Shown: positions 9,787-21,501, counted from the stretch's first letter. The stretch: 64,000 nt of DNA from Mixta tenebrionis (GCF_006517625.1 NZ_VHQI01000007.1:186001-250000), one strand, 5' to 3'. Notes: generated by a model not told the origin, from the letters alone. Made by a program: numbers and translations.

Positions 9787-10518
9787 ATGCGAAAACCCCG
9801 CATTTATCATCCCGAAACCTTAACGCCAGGCCAGCAGATCGCCCTGAGCGAGGACGCCGCCGGCCACGTTGGCCGCGTATTGCGCATGGGCAGCGGCCAG
9901 GCGCTGGAATTGTTCGATGGCAGTAATCTGGTTTTTGACGCAGAGATTTTACGCGTCGATAAGCGCAGCGTAACGGTTAAAATTCTGCAAAGCCGCGCGG
10001 AAAGCCGCGAATCACCGCTACATCTGCATCTCGGCCAGGTCATGTCGCGCGGTGAAAAAATGGAATTTACTATCCAAAAATCGATTGAACTGGGGGTAAA
10101 TGTTATTACCCCCTTGTTTTCTGAGCGCTGCGGCGTAAAGCTGGACGCGGAACGGCAGGCGAAAAAGATTCAACAGTGGCGCAAAATCGCCGTCGGCGCC
10201 TGTGAACAGTGCGGGCGCAACCTGGTGCCGGAAATTCGCGAGGCGATGACGCTGGAAGCCTGGTGCGCCGAGCAGGATAGCGCGCTGAAGCTGAATCTGC
10301 ACCCGCGCGCGCAGCACAGCATCAACACGCTGCCGCAGCCGGTGGAGCGGGTTCGCCTGCTGATTGGCCCGGAAGGCGGGCTTTCGGCGGAAGAGATCGC
10401 CATGACCGGACGCTACGGTTTCACCGATATTCTGCTGGGCCCGCGCGTGTTACGAACTGAAACTACCGCGTTAACCGTAATTACCGCGCTTCAGGTCAGG
10501 TTTGGCGATCTGGGTTAA
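9787..10518 (+). CDS. rsmE: 16S rRNA m3U1498 methyltransferase
   Basis: Methylates N3 of U1498 in 16S rRNA using SAM. The 243-residue protein has the same length as E. coli RsmE and the same two-part build: an N-terminal PUA-like domain and a C-terminal SPOUT knot with [13 protein letters not shown] and [15 protein letters not shown] as cofactor-binding loops. [19 protein letters not shown] in the middle is also conserved. It lies just upstream of gshB, as in other enterics. Confidence 0.96.
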   Translation: MRKPRIYHPETLTPGQQIALSEDAAGHVGRVLRMGSGQALELFDGSNLVFDAEILRVDKRSVTVKILQSRAESRESPLHLHLGQVMSRGEKMEFTIQKSIELGVNVITPLFSERCGVKLDAERQAKKIQQWRKIAVGACEQCGRNLVPEIREAMTLEAWCAEQDSALKLNLHPRAQHSINTLPQPVERVRLLIGPEGGLSAEEIAMTGRYGFTDILLGPRVLRTETTALTVITALQVRFGDLG

Positions 10519-10613
10519 GCTTGCATAAGCGGCCCATTGCGTTAAGCCGATAAAAAGAATTTATGCCAACCTGCGGCAAGCGGCATACTGACCGCCCGAT
10601 CGAGGAGAACAGA

Positions 10614-11558
10614 ATGATTAAGCTTGGCATCGTCATGGATCCGATTACGACGATCAATATTAAAAAAGACTCCAGCTTCGCAATGCTGCTGGAAGCACAG
10701 CGCCGCGGTTACGAAATCCATTATATGGAGATGAACGATCTTTATCTGCGCGGCGGCGTTGCCAGAGCCCGTACCCGCACGCTGAGCGTTGAGCAGAATT
10801 ACGATAAGTGGTTTGAATTCGGCAGCGAACAGGATATTCCGCTGTCTGATCTGCAGGTCATTCTGATGCGTAAAGATCCGCCTTTCGACACAGAATTTAT
10901 CTACGCAACCTATATGCTGGAGCGTGCCGAAGAACAGGGCGTGCTGATCGTCAATAAACCGCAGAGCCTGCGCGACTGTAACGAGAAGCTTTTCACCGCC
11001 TGGTTCGCTGAACTGACGCCCGATACGCTGGTCACCCGCGATGCGAAACGTATCCGCGAATTCTGGGGCCAGCATGGCGATATCATCCTCAAGCCGCTGG
11101 ACGGCATGGGCGGCTCCTCTATTTTCCGCGTGAAGCAGGACGACCCGAACGTGGCGGTAATTATCGAAGCGCTAACCAACCACGGACATTTCTTCTGCAT
11201 GGCGCAGAACTATCTGCCGGCCATCAAAGAGGGCGATAAACGCGTGCTGGTAGTGGATGGCGAACCGGTGCCTTACTGTCTGGCGCGTATTCCGCAATCA
11301 GGAGAGACGCGCGGCAACCTGGCCGCCGGCGGACGCGGCGAAGCGCGCCCGCTGAGCGAAAGCGACTGGGAAATTGCACGGCGCGTCGGCCCGGCGCTGA
11401 AAGCGAAAGGCCTGATCTTTGTCGGCCTGGATATTATCGGCGATAAGCTGACCGAAATTAACGTGACCAGCCCGACCTGTATTCGTGAAATCGAAGCCGC
11501 CTTCCCGGTATCCATCACCGGTATGCTGATGGATGCGATCGAGAAGCGCCTGGCGTGA
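10614..11558 (+). CDS. gshB: Glutathione synthetase
   Basis: Joins gamma-glutamylcysteine and glycine with ATP to give glutathione. The product from ATG 10614 has 314 residues, close to E. coli GshB (316), and starts with MIKLGIVMDP. ATP-grasp features are clear: ILKPLDGMGGSSIFRV, the flexible loop RIPQSGETRGNLAAGGRG and the metal-binding EINVTSPTCIREIE. A GAGGAG ribosome binding site precedes this start; an in-frame start 17 codons upstream lacks family support. Confidence 0.97.
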   Translation: MIKLGIVMDPITTINIKKDSSFAMLLEAQRRGYEIHYMEMNDLYLRGGVARARTRTLSVEQNYDKWFEFGSEQDIPLSDLQVILMRKDPPFDTEFIYATYMLERAEEQGVLIVNKPQSLRDCNEKLFTAWFAELTPDTLVTRDAKRIREFWGQHGDIILKPLDGMGGSSIFRVKQDDPNVAVIIEALTNHGHFFCMAQNYLPAIKEGDKRVLVVDGEPVPYCLARIPQSGETRGNLAAGGRGEARPLSESDWEIARRVGPALKAKGLIFVGLDIIGDKLTEINVTSPTCIREIEAAFPVSITGMLMDAIEKRLA

Positions 11559-11564
11559 CGCTGA

Positions 11565-11582
11565 ACGGGGCGTTTGCCCCGT
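11565..11582 (+). terminator. Short hairpin after gshB
   Basis: ACGGGGC-GTTT-GCCCCGT forms a 7-bp stem with a 4-nt loop 7 bp after the gshB stop. The following CTTAAA is only weakly T-rich, so termination is probably partial and yqgE may be co-transcribed. Confidence 0.5.
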
Positions 11583-11651
11583 CTTAAACCTGTTAACCGC
11601 CTCTGCAGCACGCTGCCGTTAAGCCGTTAACCCGTATTCAGACGAGTGAGA

Positions 11652-12215
11652 ATGAATTTACAGCACCATTTTTTGATTGCGATGCCCGCTCTTCAGGATC
11701 CGCTCTTTAAACGCTCGGTGGTCTATATCTGCGAGCATAATCCAGAGGGCGCGATGGGTATTATCGTTAATAAGCCGATAGAGAACCTGACGATTGAAGG
11801 CATCCTGACTAAATTAAAAATTACGCCTGCGCCGCGCGATCCGCAGATCAAGCTGGATAAGCCGGTGTTTTCCGGCGGCCCGCTGGCGGAGGATCGCGGC
11901 TTTATTCTGCATTCCGCCCAGCGCACCTTCTCCTCCAGCATTCGCATCTCCGATACCACGGTGATCACCACTTCGCGCGACGTGCTGGAATCGATCGGCA
12001 CCGCAGAGCAGCCGGATCAGGTGCTGGTCGCGCTGGGCTACTGCGCCTGGGAGAAAGATCAGCTGGAAGGCGAACTGCTGGAGAACGCCTGGCTGACCAC
12101 GCCCGCCAACAGCAATATTCTGTTCCAGACGCCGATAGCCGAACGCTGGCGCGAAGCGGCGAAAAGCATCGGCGTCGATATCCACAACATGACCAGCGAA
12201 GCGGGACACGCCTGA
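11652..12215 (+). CDS. yqgE: YqgE/AlgH family protein
   Basis: A cytoplasmic protein of the UPF0301 (YqgE/AlgH) family with no settled biochemical role. From ATG 11652 it has 187 residues, the same as E. coli, and begins [27 protein letters not shown] and [15 protein letters not shown] are family hallmarks. A GTG two codons upstream is less likely. The stop codon overlaps the ruvX start in a TGATG arrangement, so the two are translationally coupled. Confidence 0.94.
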   Translation: MNLQHHFLIAMPALQDPLFKRSVVYICEHNPEGAMGIIVNKPIENLTIEGILTKLKITPAPRDPQIKLDKPVFSGGPLAEDRGFILHSAQRTFSSSIRISDTTVITTSRDVLESIGTAEQPDQVLVALGYCAWEKDQLEGELLENAWLTTPANSNILFQTPIAERWREAAKSIGVDIHNMTSEAGHA

Positions 12216-12637
12216 TGAGCAGCATGACTCTTCTGGCATTCGATTTCGGCACCAAAAGCATCGGCGTGGCGGTCGGCCAGCAGCTAACCGGCACCGCGCG
12301 CCCGCTGAACGCGCTGAAGGCGCAGGACGGCATCCCAAACTGGGAGCAGATCGAACGCCTGCTGCAGGAGTGGCAGCCAGCGCGTGTCATTGTTGGCCTG
12401 CCGCTGAATATGGACGGCAGCGAACAGCCGCTGACCGCCAGAGCGCGCAAATTTGCCAACCGTCTGCATGGCCGTTTCGGCGTACAGGTTGTGCTGCATG
12501 ACGAGCGCCTGAGCACGGTTGAAGCGCGCGCCGATCTGTTTGCCCGCGGCGGCTATAAAGCGCTGACCAAAGGCAGCGTGGATTCGCTCTCAGCGGTCAT
12601 TATCCTGGAAAGCTGGTTTGAGAACCTGCCGGCATAG
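12215..12637 (+). CDS. ruvX: Holliday junction resolvase-like protein RuvX/YqgF
   Basis: An RNase H-fold nuclease linked to 16S rRNA 5'-end maturation and proposed as an alternative Holliday junction resolvase. The 140-residue protein shows the catalytic-fold segments [31 protein letters not shown] and DERLSTVEA. It starts inside the yqgE stop codon. Its last 38 nt overlap the 3' end of the convergent gene yggR, which is unusual and means both C-termini are fixed by shared DNA. Confidence 0.95.
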   Translation: MSSMTLLAFDFGTKSIGVAVGQQLTGTARPLNALKAQDGIPNWEQIERLLQEWQPARVIVGLPLNMDGSEQPLTARARKFANRLHGRFGVQVVLHDERLSTVEARADLFARGGYKALTKGSVDSLSAVIILESWFENLPA

Positions 12638-13628
12638 CGACCAGCCCCTGCTGCTGTCTCTGCCGCAGGCTCTGCTCAAAAGTTTGCATGCCGGACTGCA
12701 TACCGGTTTGCAGCAGCCCGCCAATCTGATGCGTTTTTCCCTCGCGAATCAGGTTAGCAATGGCTGGCGTATTGATCAGCACCTCATACAACCCGATGCG
12801 CCCGCCCTCCCGCGCCGCCACCAGCCGTTGAGCAACCACCGCCTTCAGGCTGCCCGCCAGCTGGCTGCGCACCAGATTTTTCTGCTCGGACGGGAAGACA
12901 TCGATTAATCGATCGATAGCCTGCGCCGCGCCGCGCGTATGCAGCGTCGCCAGCACCAGATGGCCCGTCTCCGCCGCCGTTAGCGCGAGGCCGATGGTTT
13001 CCAGATCGCGCAGCTCGCCCAGCAAAATCACGTCGGGATCTTCGCGCAGCGCCGCGCGCAGCCCCTGCTGGAAGCTGCGGCAGTGCTGACCGATCTGCCG
13101 CTGCTGGATCAACGATTCACCGCTGGCATGAATAAACTCAATGGGATCTTCAAGCGTAATGATATGCTGCGCGCGCTGCCGGTTAATAGCGTCAACCATT
13201 GCGGCAAGGGTGGTGGATTTACCGCTGCCGGTAGCGCCGGTAATCAGGATCAGGCCATCCTGCTGCGCCAGCAGCGCGGCGACGCTGTCGGGAAGCCGCA
13301 GCGCCTCCAGCGTCGGGCTGCGGCCGGCAATGGCGCGCAGCGCCAGCGAGAGGCCATGGCGTTGATGAAACAGGTTAGCGCGCAGCCGCTGTCCGCTGGC
13401 GGTGGCGATGGCGAAATCAACGTGCCCGTCAATCTCCAGGCGGCGGCGCTGGCGGGCATCGAGCCAGCGGCGGCACAGCGCCTCCAGCTGCGTCGTCGAC
13501 AGCGGCGTTTGGTTGGGAATCGGCTGCAGTACGCCGTCGCGGCGCCAGTACGGCAAATGTCCGCTACAAAGGTGCAGATCGGCGGCATTATGCTTTACAC
13601 TAAGGGCCACGATTTTCTCCACATCCAT
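12600..13628 (-). CDS. yggR: PilT-family twitching ATPase homologue
   Basis: A predicted hexameric ATPase of the type II/IV secretion family resembling the pilus-retraction motor PilT. The 342-residue product from ATG 13628 ([14 protein letters not shown]) carries Walker [12 protein letters not shown], the Asp box [15 protein letters not shown] and the His box [23 protein letters not shown] precedes this start; 11 extra codons upstream are unlikely. It stands alone, without pilus genes, as in E. coli. It is divergent from yggS by 15 bp and overlaps ruvX at its 3' end. Confidence 0.92.
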   Translation of the reverse strand: MDVEKIVALSVKHNAADLHLCSGHLPYWRRDGVLQPIPNQTPLSTTQLEALCRRWLDARQRRRLEIDGHVDFAIATASGQRLRANLFHQRHGLSLALRAIAGRSPTLEALRLPDSVAALLAQQDGLILITGATGSGKSTTLAAMVDAINRQRAQHIITLEDPIEFIHASGESLIQQRQIGQHCRSFQQGLRAALREDPDVILLGELRDLETIGLALTAAETGHLVLATLHTRGAAQAIDRLIDVFPSEQKNLVRSQLAGSLKAVVAQRLVAAREGGRIGLYEVLINTPAIANLIREGKTHQIGGLLQTGMQSGMQTFEQSLRQRQQQGLVAMPAGSQTSFPG

Positions 13629-13643
13629 GACATTCTCCTGACT

Positions 13644-14351
13644 ATGACTTCTATCCAGCACAACTTACAGCAAGTTCGTCAGCGCATCGCGGCGGCGGCG
13701 GCGCGCTGCGGGCGCGATCCAAAAGAAATTACGCTGCTTGCCGTCAGCAAAACCAAACCTGCGAGCGCTGTCGCAGAAGCGTTAGCAGCGGGACAGCGCG
13801 CCTTCGGCGAGAACTACGTGCAGGAAGGCGTGGATAAGATGCTGGCGCTGGGCGATGCGTTACGACCGGAATGGCACTTTATCGGCCCGCTGCAATCCAA
13901 TAAGAGCCGCCTGGTCGCGGAACACTTTGCCTGGTGTCATACCATCGATCGGCTGCGCATCGCCACGCGGCTGAACGATCAGCGTCCGGCGCATCTGCCG
14001 CCGCTAAACGTGCTGATCCAGGTAAACATCAGTGACGAAAACAGTAAATCTGGCATTATGCTGGAGGCGCTGCCGGAGCTGGCGCAGGCGGTAGCGGCGT
14101 TGCCTCGCCTGCGTCTGCGCGGGCTAATGGCGATTCCGGCGCCGGAGAAAGAGTATCAGCGCCAGCTGGCGGTCTGTCAGCGCATGGCGGACGCGCTGGA
14201 CTCGCTGAAAAAGCATTTTCCATCCGTCGATACGCTTTCTCTGGGAATGAGCGACGATATGGAAGCCGCAATTGCGGCAGGCAGTACCATGGTTCGTATC
14301 GGTACGGCGATTTTTGGCGCCCGCGATTACGGCCACCACCCACAACAATAA
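13644..14351 (+). CDS. yggS: PLP homeostasis protein YggS
   Basis: A PLP-binding protein of the PLPBP/YggS family that keeps pyridoxal phosphate and amino-acid pools balanced. From ATG 13644 it has 235 residues (E. coli 234). The PLP lysine lies in LLAVSKTKPASAV near residue 36, and HFIGPLQSNKSR and LSLGMSDDMEAAIAAGST are family signatures. The reading frame is open far upstream, but that stretch is antisense to yggR and has no family match. First gene of the yggS-yggT-rdgB-hemW run. Confidence 0.94.
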   Translation: MTSIQHNLQQVRQRIAAAAARCGRDPKEITLLAVSKTKPASAVAEALAAGQRAFGENYVQEGVDKMLALGDALRPEWHFIGPLQSNKSRLVAEHFAWCHTIDRLRIATRLNDQRPAHLPPLNVLIQVNISDENSKSGIMLEALPELAQAVAALPRLRLRGLMAIPAPEKEYQRQLAVCQRMADALDSLKKHFPSVDTLSLGMSDDMEAAIAAGSTMVRIGTAIFGARDYGHHPQQ

Positions 14352-14363
14352 TTGAGGAACCTC

Positions 14364-14915
14364 ATGCTGACGTTGACTTTCCTGGTAACGACGCTGATTA
14401 ATCTGTACGTGAAGGTGTTGTTGCTGCGCATCTGGATGCAGTGGGCAAGATGCGATTTTTATAATCCGTTTTCGCAGTTTGTCGTAAAAATTACCCAGCC
14501 GGTACTGAAGCCGCTGCGGCGCGCGCTGCCCTCCATCGGCCCGGTGGATACCGCCTCGCTGCTGCTGGCTTATGTACTGAGCGTGCTGATGTTTACCCTG
14601 GTGTTCGCCTTGCAAAGCCGCATTTTTATCTTCGATCCGGTGTTCCTTTACTTCGGCCTGGTGTCGCTGGTAAAGGCGGCGGGCGTGCTGGTGTTCTGGG
14701 TGGTTATCGTGCGTTCGCTAATGAGCTGGGTAAGCCAGGGGCGCAACCCGGTGGACTACGTGCTGATTCAGCTGACCGAACCGCTGATGGCGCCGATTCG
14801 TCGTTTTCTGCCGGCGATGGGCGGCATCGATTTTTCCGCCATGATCGTGATTTTGATTCTCTATATGCTGAACTTCCTGGGTATGGATTTCATCCCCGGC
14901 TGGGCGCAGCTGTAA
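14364..14915 (+). CDS. yggT: YggT family membrane protein
   Basis: A 183-residue inner-membrane protein made of two YggT repeats, each with two hydrophobic helices around conserved MQWARCDFYNPFSQF and MSWVSQGRNPVDYV segments. The family is linked to osmotic or cation stress tolerance, but no mechanism is established. The start is ATG 14364 behind TGAGGAA. The C-terminus ends soon after the second repeat (LGMDFIPGW), and the yggU gene that follows in E. coli is absent. Confidence 0.9.
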   Translation: MLTLTFLVTTLINLYVKVLLLRIWMQWARCDFYNPFSQFVVKITQPVLKPLRRALPSIGPVDTASLLLAYVLSVLMFTLVFALQSRIFIFDPVFLYFGLVSLVKAAGVLVFWVVIVRSLMSWVSQGRNPVDYVLIQLTEPLMAPIRRFLPAMGGIDFSAMIVILILYMLNFLGMDFIPGWAQL

Positions 14916-14948
14916 TGTTTTTTCGCAGTAAAGGTTTCTGGAACTGAT

Positions 14949-15542
14949 ATGCAAAAAGTTGTCCTCGCCACCGGCAATGCTGGCAAAGTGCGTGAACTGG
15001 CCGATCTGCTGGCTGATTTTGGTCTTGATATCGTGGCGCAAACCGAGCTGGGCGTCGTCTCCGCTGAGGAGACCGGCCTGACGTTTATTGAGAACGCCAT
15101 TCTGAAGGCGCGCCACGCGGCTCAGATTACCGGCCTGCCCGCTATCGCCGATGATTCCGGGCTGACGGTAGACGCGCTCGGCGGCGCGCCGGGGATTTAT
15201 TCCGCCCGCTATGCCGGTGAAGAGGCCAGCGACCGTCAGAATCTGGAGAAGCTGCTGACAGCGATGCGGGCGGTGCCGCAAGGGCAGCGCCAGGCGCGCT
15301 TTCACTGCGTACTGGTTTACCTGCGCCATGCCGCCGCCCCCACGCCGCTGGTGTGCCACGGCAGCTGGGCAGGAGAAATCGCTCAGGCGCCGGCGGGCAG
15401 CGGCGGCTTCGGCTACGATCCCATCTTCTTCGTCCCGGCGCTGGGTAAAACCGCCGCAGAGCTGAGCAAGGCGGAAAAACGTGCGATTTCCCATCGCGGA
15501 CAGGCGCTGAAACAGCTGCTGGAAGCGATGCGCAATGGCTAA
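14949..15542 (+). CDS. rdgB: dITP/XTP pyrophosphatase
   Basis: Hydrolyses non-canonical purine triphosphates (dITP, XTP) to monophosphates, keeping them out of DNA. The 197 residues equal E. coli RdgB in length. [12 protein letters not shown] binds the nucleotide, [14 protein letters not shown] and PAIADDSGL carry catalytic and metal ligands, and [18 protein letters not shown] and SHRGQAL are conserved. The 3' end overlaps hemW by 8 nt. Confidence 0.97.
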   Translation: MQKVVLATGNAGKVRELADLLADFGLDIVAQTELGVVSAEETGLTFIENAILKARHAAQITGLPAIADDSGLTVDALGGAPGIYSARYAGEEASDRQNLEKLLTAMRAVPQGQRQARFHCVLVYLRHAAAPTPLVCHGSWAGEIAQAPAGSGGFGYDPIFFVPALGKTAAELSKAEKRAISHRGQALKQLLEAMRNG

Positions 15543-16671
15543 CCTTCCGCCGCTCAGCCTCTATATTCATATTCCGTGGTGCGTACAAAAATGCCCCTAC
15601 TGTGATTTCAATTCGCACGCGCTGAAAGGCGAGGTGCCGCATGAGGAATACGTTAATCATCTGCTGGCCGATCTGGAACGCGATCTGCCGCTGACCAGCG
15701 GCCGTGAGGTGAAAACTATCTTTATCGGCGGCGGCACGCCCAGCCTGTTGAGCAGCCGCGCTATGCAGCAGCTGCTGGACGGCGTAAGGGCGCGTCTGCC
15801 GCTGGCCGCCGCGGCGGAGATTACGATGGAGGCGAATCCCGGTACGGTGGAGGCCGATCGCTTCAGCGCCTACCAGGCGGCCGGCGTTAACCGCATTTCT
15901 GTCGGCGTCCAGAGTTTCAGCCCGCAAAAACTGGCGCGCCTTGGCCGCATTCACGGGCCGGAAGAGGCGAAGCGCGCCGCGCAGCTGGCCGCCGGGCTGG
16001 GCCTGCGCAGCTTTAATCTCGATTTGATGCACGGCCTGCCCGATCAGTCGTTAAGCGAAGCGCTGGACGATTTGCGCCAGGCGATCGCACTCAATCCGCC
16101 GCATCTCTCCTGGTATCAGCTGACTATCGAACCGAATACGCTGTTTGCCTCACGCCCGCCGCGGCTGCCGGATGATGACGCGCTGTGGGATATTTTCGAA
16201 CAGGGAGATCGGCTGCTGACCGCCGCCGGCTATCAGCAGTATGAAACCTCCGCCTACGCGCAGCCCGGCTATCGCTGCGAGCATAATCTGAATTACTGGC
16301 GCTTCGGCGATTATCTCGGCATCGGCTGCGGCGCCCACGGCAAGCTGACTCAGCCGGATGGCCGCATCGTGCGCACGGTGAAAACGCGCCATCCGCGCGG
16401 CTTTATGGCGGGCAACTATCTGGACAGGCAGTATGACGTGGCGGATGACGAGAAGCCTTTCGAATTCTTTATGAACCGCTTCCGCCTGCTGGAACCGGCG
16501 CCGCGCGTTGATTTCAGCCGCTATACCGGCCTGAGCGAGAAGGCGATCCGCGCGCCGCTGGATCGCGCGCTGGAGAGCGGTTACCTGACGGAAACGGCGC
16601 AATTCTGGCAGGTGACGGAGAAGGGCAAGCTGTTCCTTAATTCGCTGCTGGAGCTGTTCCTCGCGGAATAG
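15535..16671 (+). CDS. hemW: Heme chaperone HemW (radical SAM)
   Basis: A radical-SAM protein related to coproporphyrinogen III dehydrogenase that acts as a heme chaperone. The 378-residue sequence has the CxxxCxxC cluster at C16, C20 and C23 ([12 protein letters not shown]), the [11 protein letters not shown]-binding loop and MEANPGTVE. The C-terminal HemN-type domain includes [18 protein letters not shown]. The start codon lies within the last codons of rdgB, which suggests translational coupling. A bidirectional terminator follows. Confidence 0.95.
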   Translation: MANLPPLSLYIHIPWCVQKCPYCDFNSHALKGEVPHEEYVNHLLADLERDLPLTSGREVKTIFIGGGTPSLLSSRAMQQLLDGVRARLPLAAAAEITMEANPGTVEADRFSAYQAAGVNRISVGVQSFSPQKLARLGRIHGPEEAKRAAQLAAGLGLRSFNLDLMHGLPDQSLSEALDDLRQAIALNPPHLSWYQLTIEPNTLFASRPPRLPDDDALWDIFEQGDRLLTAAGYQQYETSAYAQPGYRCEHNLNYWRFGDYLGIGCGAHGKLTQPDGRIVRTVKTRHPRGFMAGNYLDRQYDVADDEKPFEFFMNRFRLLEPAPRVDFSRYTGLSEKAIRAPLDRALESGYLTETAQFWQVTEKGKLFLNSLLELFLAE

Positions 16672-16687
16672 CCGCTGTCAGAATGGC

Positions 16688-16723
16688 AAAAGGCGCGTCG
16701 GCTAATCGCCGCGCGCCTTTTTT
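16688..16723. terminator. Bidirectional terminator between hemW and yggN
   Basis: AAAAGGCGCG pairs with CGCGCCTTTT around a small inner hairpin, with T-runs on both strands. It serves the convergent genes hemW and yggN. Confidence 0.8.
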
Positions 16724-16746
16724 ATCGCTCAGCCTCAGGTTATGGG

Positions 16747-17460
16747 TTACTTGAGACCCGCCAGCAGCGCCTTGCGCTGGTTTTCCAGCGTAGTGACGCG
16801 GTTGCACACTTCGCGGCCAAAGTTCTGGAAATCCTGCTCCTGGCTGCGCCACTCGGCCTGAATCGACTGCTGCAGGCCGCCGAGGTTGCCCATCACCGCC
16901 TGCAGAGGATTACCGCCCTGCCCGGCCTGCTTCATGCCCATCTCATTCAGACTGTCCTGCACTACGCCGCCCAGGCTGCTGCGCACCAGACGCTCGCTAT
17001 CGGCGCGCACCCGATCGATAGCCTGATGATGGAAGGTTAAGCCGTCGCTGCGATGTTCAATAACGCGGTTCATCTGCTGCTTCAGCTGCTTATCCAGCGT
17101 GCTCAGACGGTTGCGCACGTTGCTGTCGCTGCCGAGCTTCTCTACCACGACGTTATCCAGCGCGACGCGGCCTTTCTCCAGACGCTGCGTTGCGCCCTGA
17201 TCGATCCAGGGCAGATCGCGGCGCAGCGCGCTCTGATAATCAAGCGCCTTCTGCCGCGTTGCGTTATCCGGCTGCAGCTGCTTGCCGTTGAACTGGATAT
17301 CGCCCAGCGGCGAGATAGTGAGATTGCCGCTGGCGCCGACTATCTGAACCGACTGCGGCGTGATAACAATATCATCCTGCGGTTTTACCGGGCATTCCCA
17401 GGCCGCATGCGCCTGCGCCGCCGCCAGTAAAAGTGCGCCCGTTAACGCTTTACGCATCAT
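16747..17460 (-). CDS. yggN: Exported DUF2884 protein YggN
   Basis: A predicted periplasmic protein of unknown function. The 237-residue product starts with a signal peptide (MMRKALTGALLLAAAQAHA, cleavage after residue 19) followed by a domain rich in Gln, Asn and Arg. Helices in the second half (TLDKQLKQQMNRVIEHRSDG) suggest coiled-coil structure. E. coli YggN is 239 aa and lies at the same place. The start is ATG 17460 with AGGAG 6 nt upstream; a GTG two codons earlier is too close to that site. Confidence 0.9.
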   Translation of the reverse strand: MMRKALTGALLLAAAQAHAAWECPVKPQDDIVITPQSVQIVGASGNLTISPLGDIQFNGKQLQPDNATRQKALDYQSALRRDLPWIDQGATQRLEKGRVALDNVVVEKLGSDSNVRNRLSTLDKQLKQQMNRVIEHRSDGLTFHHQAIDRVRADSERLVRSSLGGVVQDSLNEMGMKQAGQGGNPLQAVMGNLGGLQQSIQAEWRSQEQDFQNFGREVCNRVTTLENQRKALLAGLK

Positions 17461-17596
17461 AAACACTCCTGGTTTGTATTAAGGACATCATGTCCTTTCG
17501 CCTGTCTGAAGAAAGAAGCGGCGCCTCAGCCCCGCCCTGCTCAGCGGCAGAAACTTCGCTGCCGCCAGGCTGGTATTGAACCTCCGCCCCTGCGGT

Positions 17597-17923
17597 TTAG
17601 TCCCACCAGACGTCAAAGAGTTCAGTCACCGTTACGCTCTCCATTCGGCGCGCCTCCAGCCACTGGCGCACCAGCTCGCGATGCTCATCGGTGCATTTAC
17701 CGATTTTTTGCAGGCAAATCAGCCCTTCCCACTGCAGATAACCGCTGCCGTCAAACGCCAGCCCGTTAGGTTCGACCACCTCGTTGATCAAGGCGTCTAC
17801 GGTTGCGTCAATCTCTTCTGGCGACGTACCCTGCGGGAAATTCCAGGCGACGGAAAAGCCCAGCTCCTGGAATTCATCAATATGCAGTTTTTTACGTAAA
17901 CGGCGGCTACGCTGTGTTGCCAT
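17597..17923 (-). CDS. yggL: Ribosome-associated protein YggL
   Basis: A 108-residue protein of the DUF469/YggL family, reported to bind the 50S ribosomal subunit. The basic start [19 protein letters not shown] is followed by an acidic domain, LQWEGLICL, and the conserved end VTVTELFDVWWD. Its ATG overlaps the trmB stop (TAATG), so the two are translationally coupled. Confidence 0.94.
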   Translation of the reverse strand: MATQRSRRLRKKLHIDEFQELGFSVAWNFPQGTSPEEIDATVDALINEVVEPNGLAFDGSGYLQWEGLICLQKIGKCTDEHRELVRQWLEARRMESVTVTELFDVWWD

Positions 17924-18642
17924 TATTTCATCCTCTCAAACATCAAATCCCATACGCCGTGGCCCAGACGCTGCCCGCGCTGCTCAAATTTGGTTAATGG
18001 ACGCGTTTCAGGACGCGGCACATAGTCGTTGGTGTCCGACTGGTTTTTATAGCCATCCACGCCGTTCATCACTTCCAGCATATGTTCGGCATAGGCCTGC
18101 CAGTCAGTCGCCATATGGAAAACGCCGCCCGGCTTCAGCTTGCGCAAGACCAGCTCGGCAAACGGCGCCTGTACGATACGACGTTTGTTATGACGCGCCT
18201 TGTGCCACGGATCGGGGAAAAACAGCTGCACCATGCGCAGCGAGTTATCCGGGATCATCTTCTCCAGCACCTCGACCGCATCGTGACACATTACGCGCAG
18301 GTTTTCGACGCCCGCCTCCTGCGCCGCTCCCAGACAGGCGCCGACGCCGGGCGCATGTACTTCAATGCCGAGAAAGTTTTGTTGAGGATTAGCGCTGGCC
18401 ATCGCTACCAGCGACGCGCCCATACCAAAGCCGATCTCCAGCACCACCGGCGCTTCACGCCCGAATAACGCCGCCAGATCCACCGGCTCCGCCTGAAACT
18501 CCACGCCCATAACCGGCCACAGGGTATCAAGCGCCTGCTGCTGGCCTTTGGTCAAACGACCCTGACGGCGCACGAAGCTGCGGATACGCCGCAAAGGGCG
18601 GCCGTTTTCATCAAATTCCGGTGTGATGACGTCATTAATCAT
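17923..18642 (-). CDS. trmB: tRNA (guanine-46-N7)-methyltransferase
   Basis: Adds the N7-methyl group to G46 of the tRNA variable loop using SAM. The 239 residues match E. coli TrmB. The SAM-binding motif [16 protein letters not shown] lies near residue 70, and the catalytic region includes [17 protein letters not shown]. It is the first gene of the trmB-yggL pair and is divergent from mutY. Confidence 0.96.
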   Translation of the reverse strand: MINDVITPEFDENGRPLRRIRSFVRRQGRLTKGQQQALDTLWPVMGVEFQAEPVDLAALFGREAPVVLEIGFGMGASLVAMASANPQQNFLGIEVHAPGVGACLGAAQEAGVENLRVMCHDAVEVLEKMIPDNSLRMVQLFFPDPWHKARHNKRRIVQAPFAELVLRKLKPGGVFHMATDWQAYAEHMLEVMNGVDGYKNQSDTNDYVPRPETRPLTKFEQRGQRLGHGVWDLMFERMK

Positions 18643-18799
18643 GTCGTTGCCTGCCTGTCTGCATATTCAGGAAAACGGGCATTATGCAAAGTTACCGGAC
18701 AGAAGCAAGCACTTGCAAAGTTCCGGTTTACTCGGCGCTATCTCTATGCTGCAATGCCTGCCTGAGTGTAGAGCAATAACGGAAAATTTCCTTCTCATG

Positions 18800-20157
<1,358 letters not shown>

Positions 20158-20162
20158 CATTT

Positions 20163-20186
20163 GGGCCTCAGTTGAGGCCCCTGTTT
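20163..20186 (+). terminator. Terminator after yggX
   Basis: GGGCCTCA-GT-TGAGGCCC is an 8-bp perfect stem followed by CTGTTTT, 5 bp beyond the yggX stop. It lies just ahead of mltC, so read-through may still supply mltC. Confidence 0.65.
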
Positions 20187-20205
20187 TGGGTTCAGCGCAG
20201 ACACG

Positions 20206-21285
20206 ATGAAAAAAAAATTTATTGCCCTGCTAGTGATAGCACCGCTGCTGGTTTCCTGTTCGGGAAGCAAAAAAGAAGTGTTCCATGAAGAATGGGTAAA
20301 AGACACCAACGGCTTCGACATTTTAATGGGTCAGTTTGCCCATAACATCGAGAATATCTGGGGTATCAACGAGGTATTGATCGCTGGCCCGAAAGACTAT
20401 GTAAAGTACAGCGATAACTACTACACCCGCAGCCATATCAACTTTGAGAAAGGCTCGATCACCATCGAGACTATCTCCGGCACCGATCCGACCGCCAGTC
20501 TGCGTCAGGCGATCGTCACCACTCTGCTGATCGGCGAAGATCCGGGCAATGTCGATCTCTATTCCGACGCCAACGATGTTCAGCTCAGTAAAGAGCCGCT
20601 GCTCTACGGCCAGGTGCTGGATAACACCGGACAGCCGATTCGCTGGCAGGGACGCGCGGCAAGCTTCGCCGACTACCTGATTCAGAACAAATTACAGCGT
20701 CGCGTTTCCGGGCTGCATGTAATTTGGTCAGTAACTATTCCGATGGTGCCTAACCACCTCGATAAGCGCGCGCATAAATATCTGCCGATGGTGCGCAAGG
20801 CGGCGGAGAAATATAACGTTGATGCTTCGCTAATCCTGGCGATTATGCAGATCGAATCCAGCTTCAACCCCTATGCGGTAAGCCACGCCGACGCGCTGGG
20901 GCTGATGCAGGTGGTACAGCACTCGGCGGGCCTTGACGTGTTCCGCATGAAGGGCAAATGGGGCAAACCGAGCCGCAGCTACCTGTTCGATCCGGAGAAC
21001 AATATCGATACCGGTACTGCCTATTTATCGATCCTGCAGGATAACTACCTGGCGGGTATCGTTAATCCGGTATCGCGCCGCTATGCGGTTATTACCGCCT
21101 ATAACGGCGGCGCGGGCAGCGTGCTGCGCGTTTTCTCCAGCGATAAAGATCGCGCTTTCGCCCAGATTAACGCGCTGTCGCCTGATGAGGTTTATCAAAC
21201 GCTGACGAAACGGCACCCTTCCGCCGAATCGCGCCGTTACCTCTATAAGGTGAGCAACGCGCAGCGTAGCTACCATCGTTTCTGA
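20206..21285 (+). CDS. mltC: Membrane-bound lytic murein transglycosylase C
   Basis: An outer-membrane lipoprotein that cleaves peptidoglycan glycan strands with 1,6-anhydro ring formation. The 359 residues start with a lipoprotein signal ending LLVSC (Cys18). After an N-terminal DUF3393 domain comes the SLT domain, with catalytic Glu in [17 protein letters not shown] and the motifs ALGLMQVV and [18 protein letters not shown]. Length equals E. coli MltC. A strong terminator follows. Confidence 0.96.
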   Translation: MKKKFIALLVIAPLLVSCSGSKKEVFHEEWVKDTNGFDILMGQFAHNIENIWGINEVLIAGPKDYVKYSDNYYTRSHINFEKGSITIETISGTDPTASLRQAIVTTLLIGEDPGNVDLYSDANDVQLSKEPLLYGQVLDNTGQPIRWQGRAASFADYLIQNKLQRRVSGLHVIWSVTIPMVPNHLDKRAHKYLPMVRKAAEKYNVDASLILAIMQIESSFNPYAVSHADALGLMQVVQHSAGLDVFRMKGKWGKPSRSYLFDPENNIDTGTAYLSILQDNYLAGIVNPVSRRYAVITAYNGGAGSVLRVFSSDKDRAFAQINALSPDEVYQTLTKRHPSAESRRYLYKVSNAQRSYHRF

Positions 21286-21298
21286 TACGCTTGCCATA

Positions 21299-21333
21299 CC
21301 AGCCTGCCTGCTTGCTTGCAGGCTGGTTTTTTC
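21299..21333 (+). terminator. mltC terminator
   Basis: CCAGCCTGC pairs with GCAGGCTGG across a 10-nt loop and is followed by TTTTTTC, 14 bp after the mltC stop codon. It closes the conserved core block before the two-partner secretion locus. Confidence 0.85.
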
Positions 21334-21501
21334 ATCCCTCAGCCAATAATTTGGCTAGAATACGATTTTTCTCTCTCCTCAAATTATCTATTCTTCCTGA
21401 CGCCCTATAGAGGAACATAACAAGCCTGGCCTTATGGGGATAAATTTATTAGTTAATCGATGCCTTCAGGGAATCAAATAATATTATTCAAGGGAAAAAT
21501 T

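Noticed and set aside
13083-13643. In-frame extension upstream of yggS
   Set aside because: It is antisense to yggR and shows no family match; the YggS family starts at MTSIQHN with normal length.
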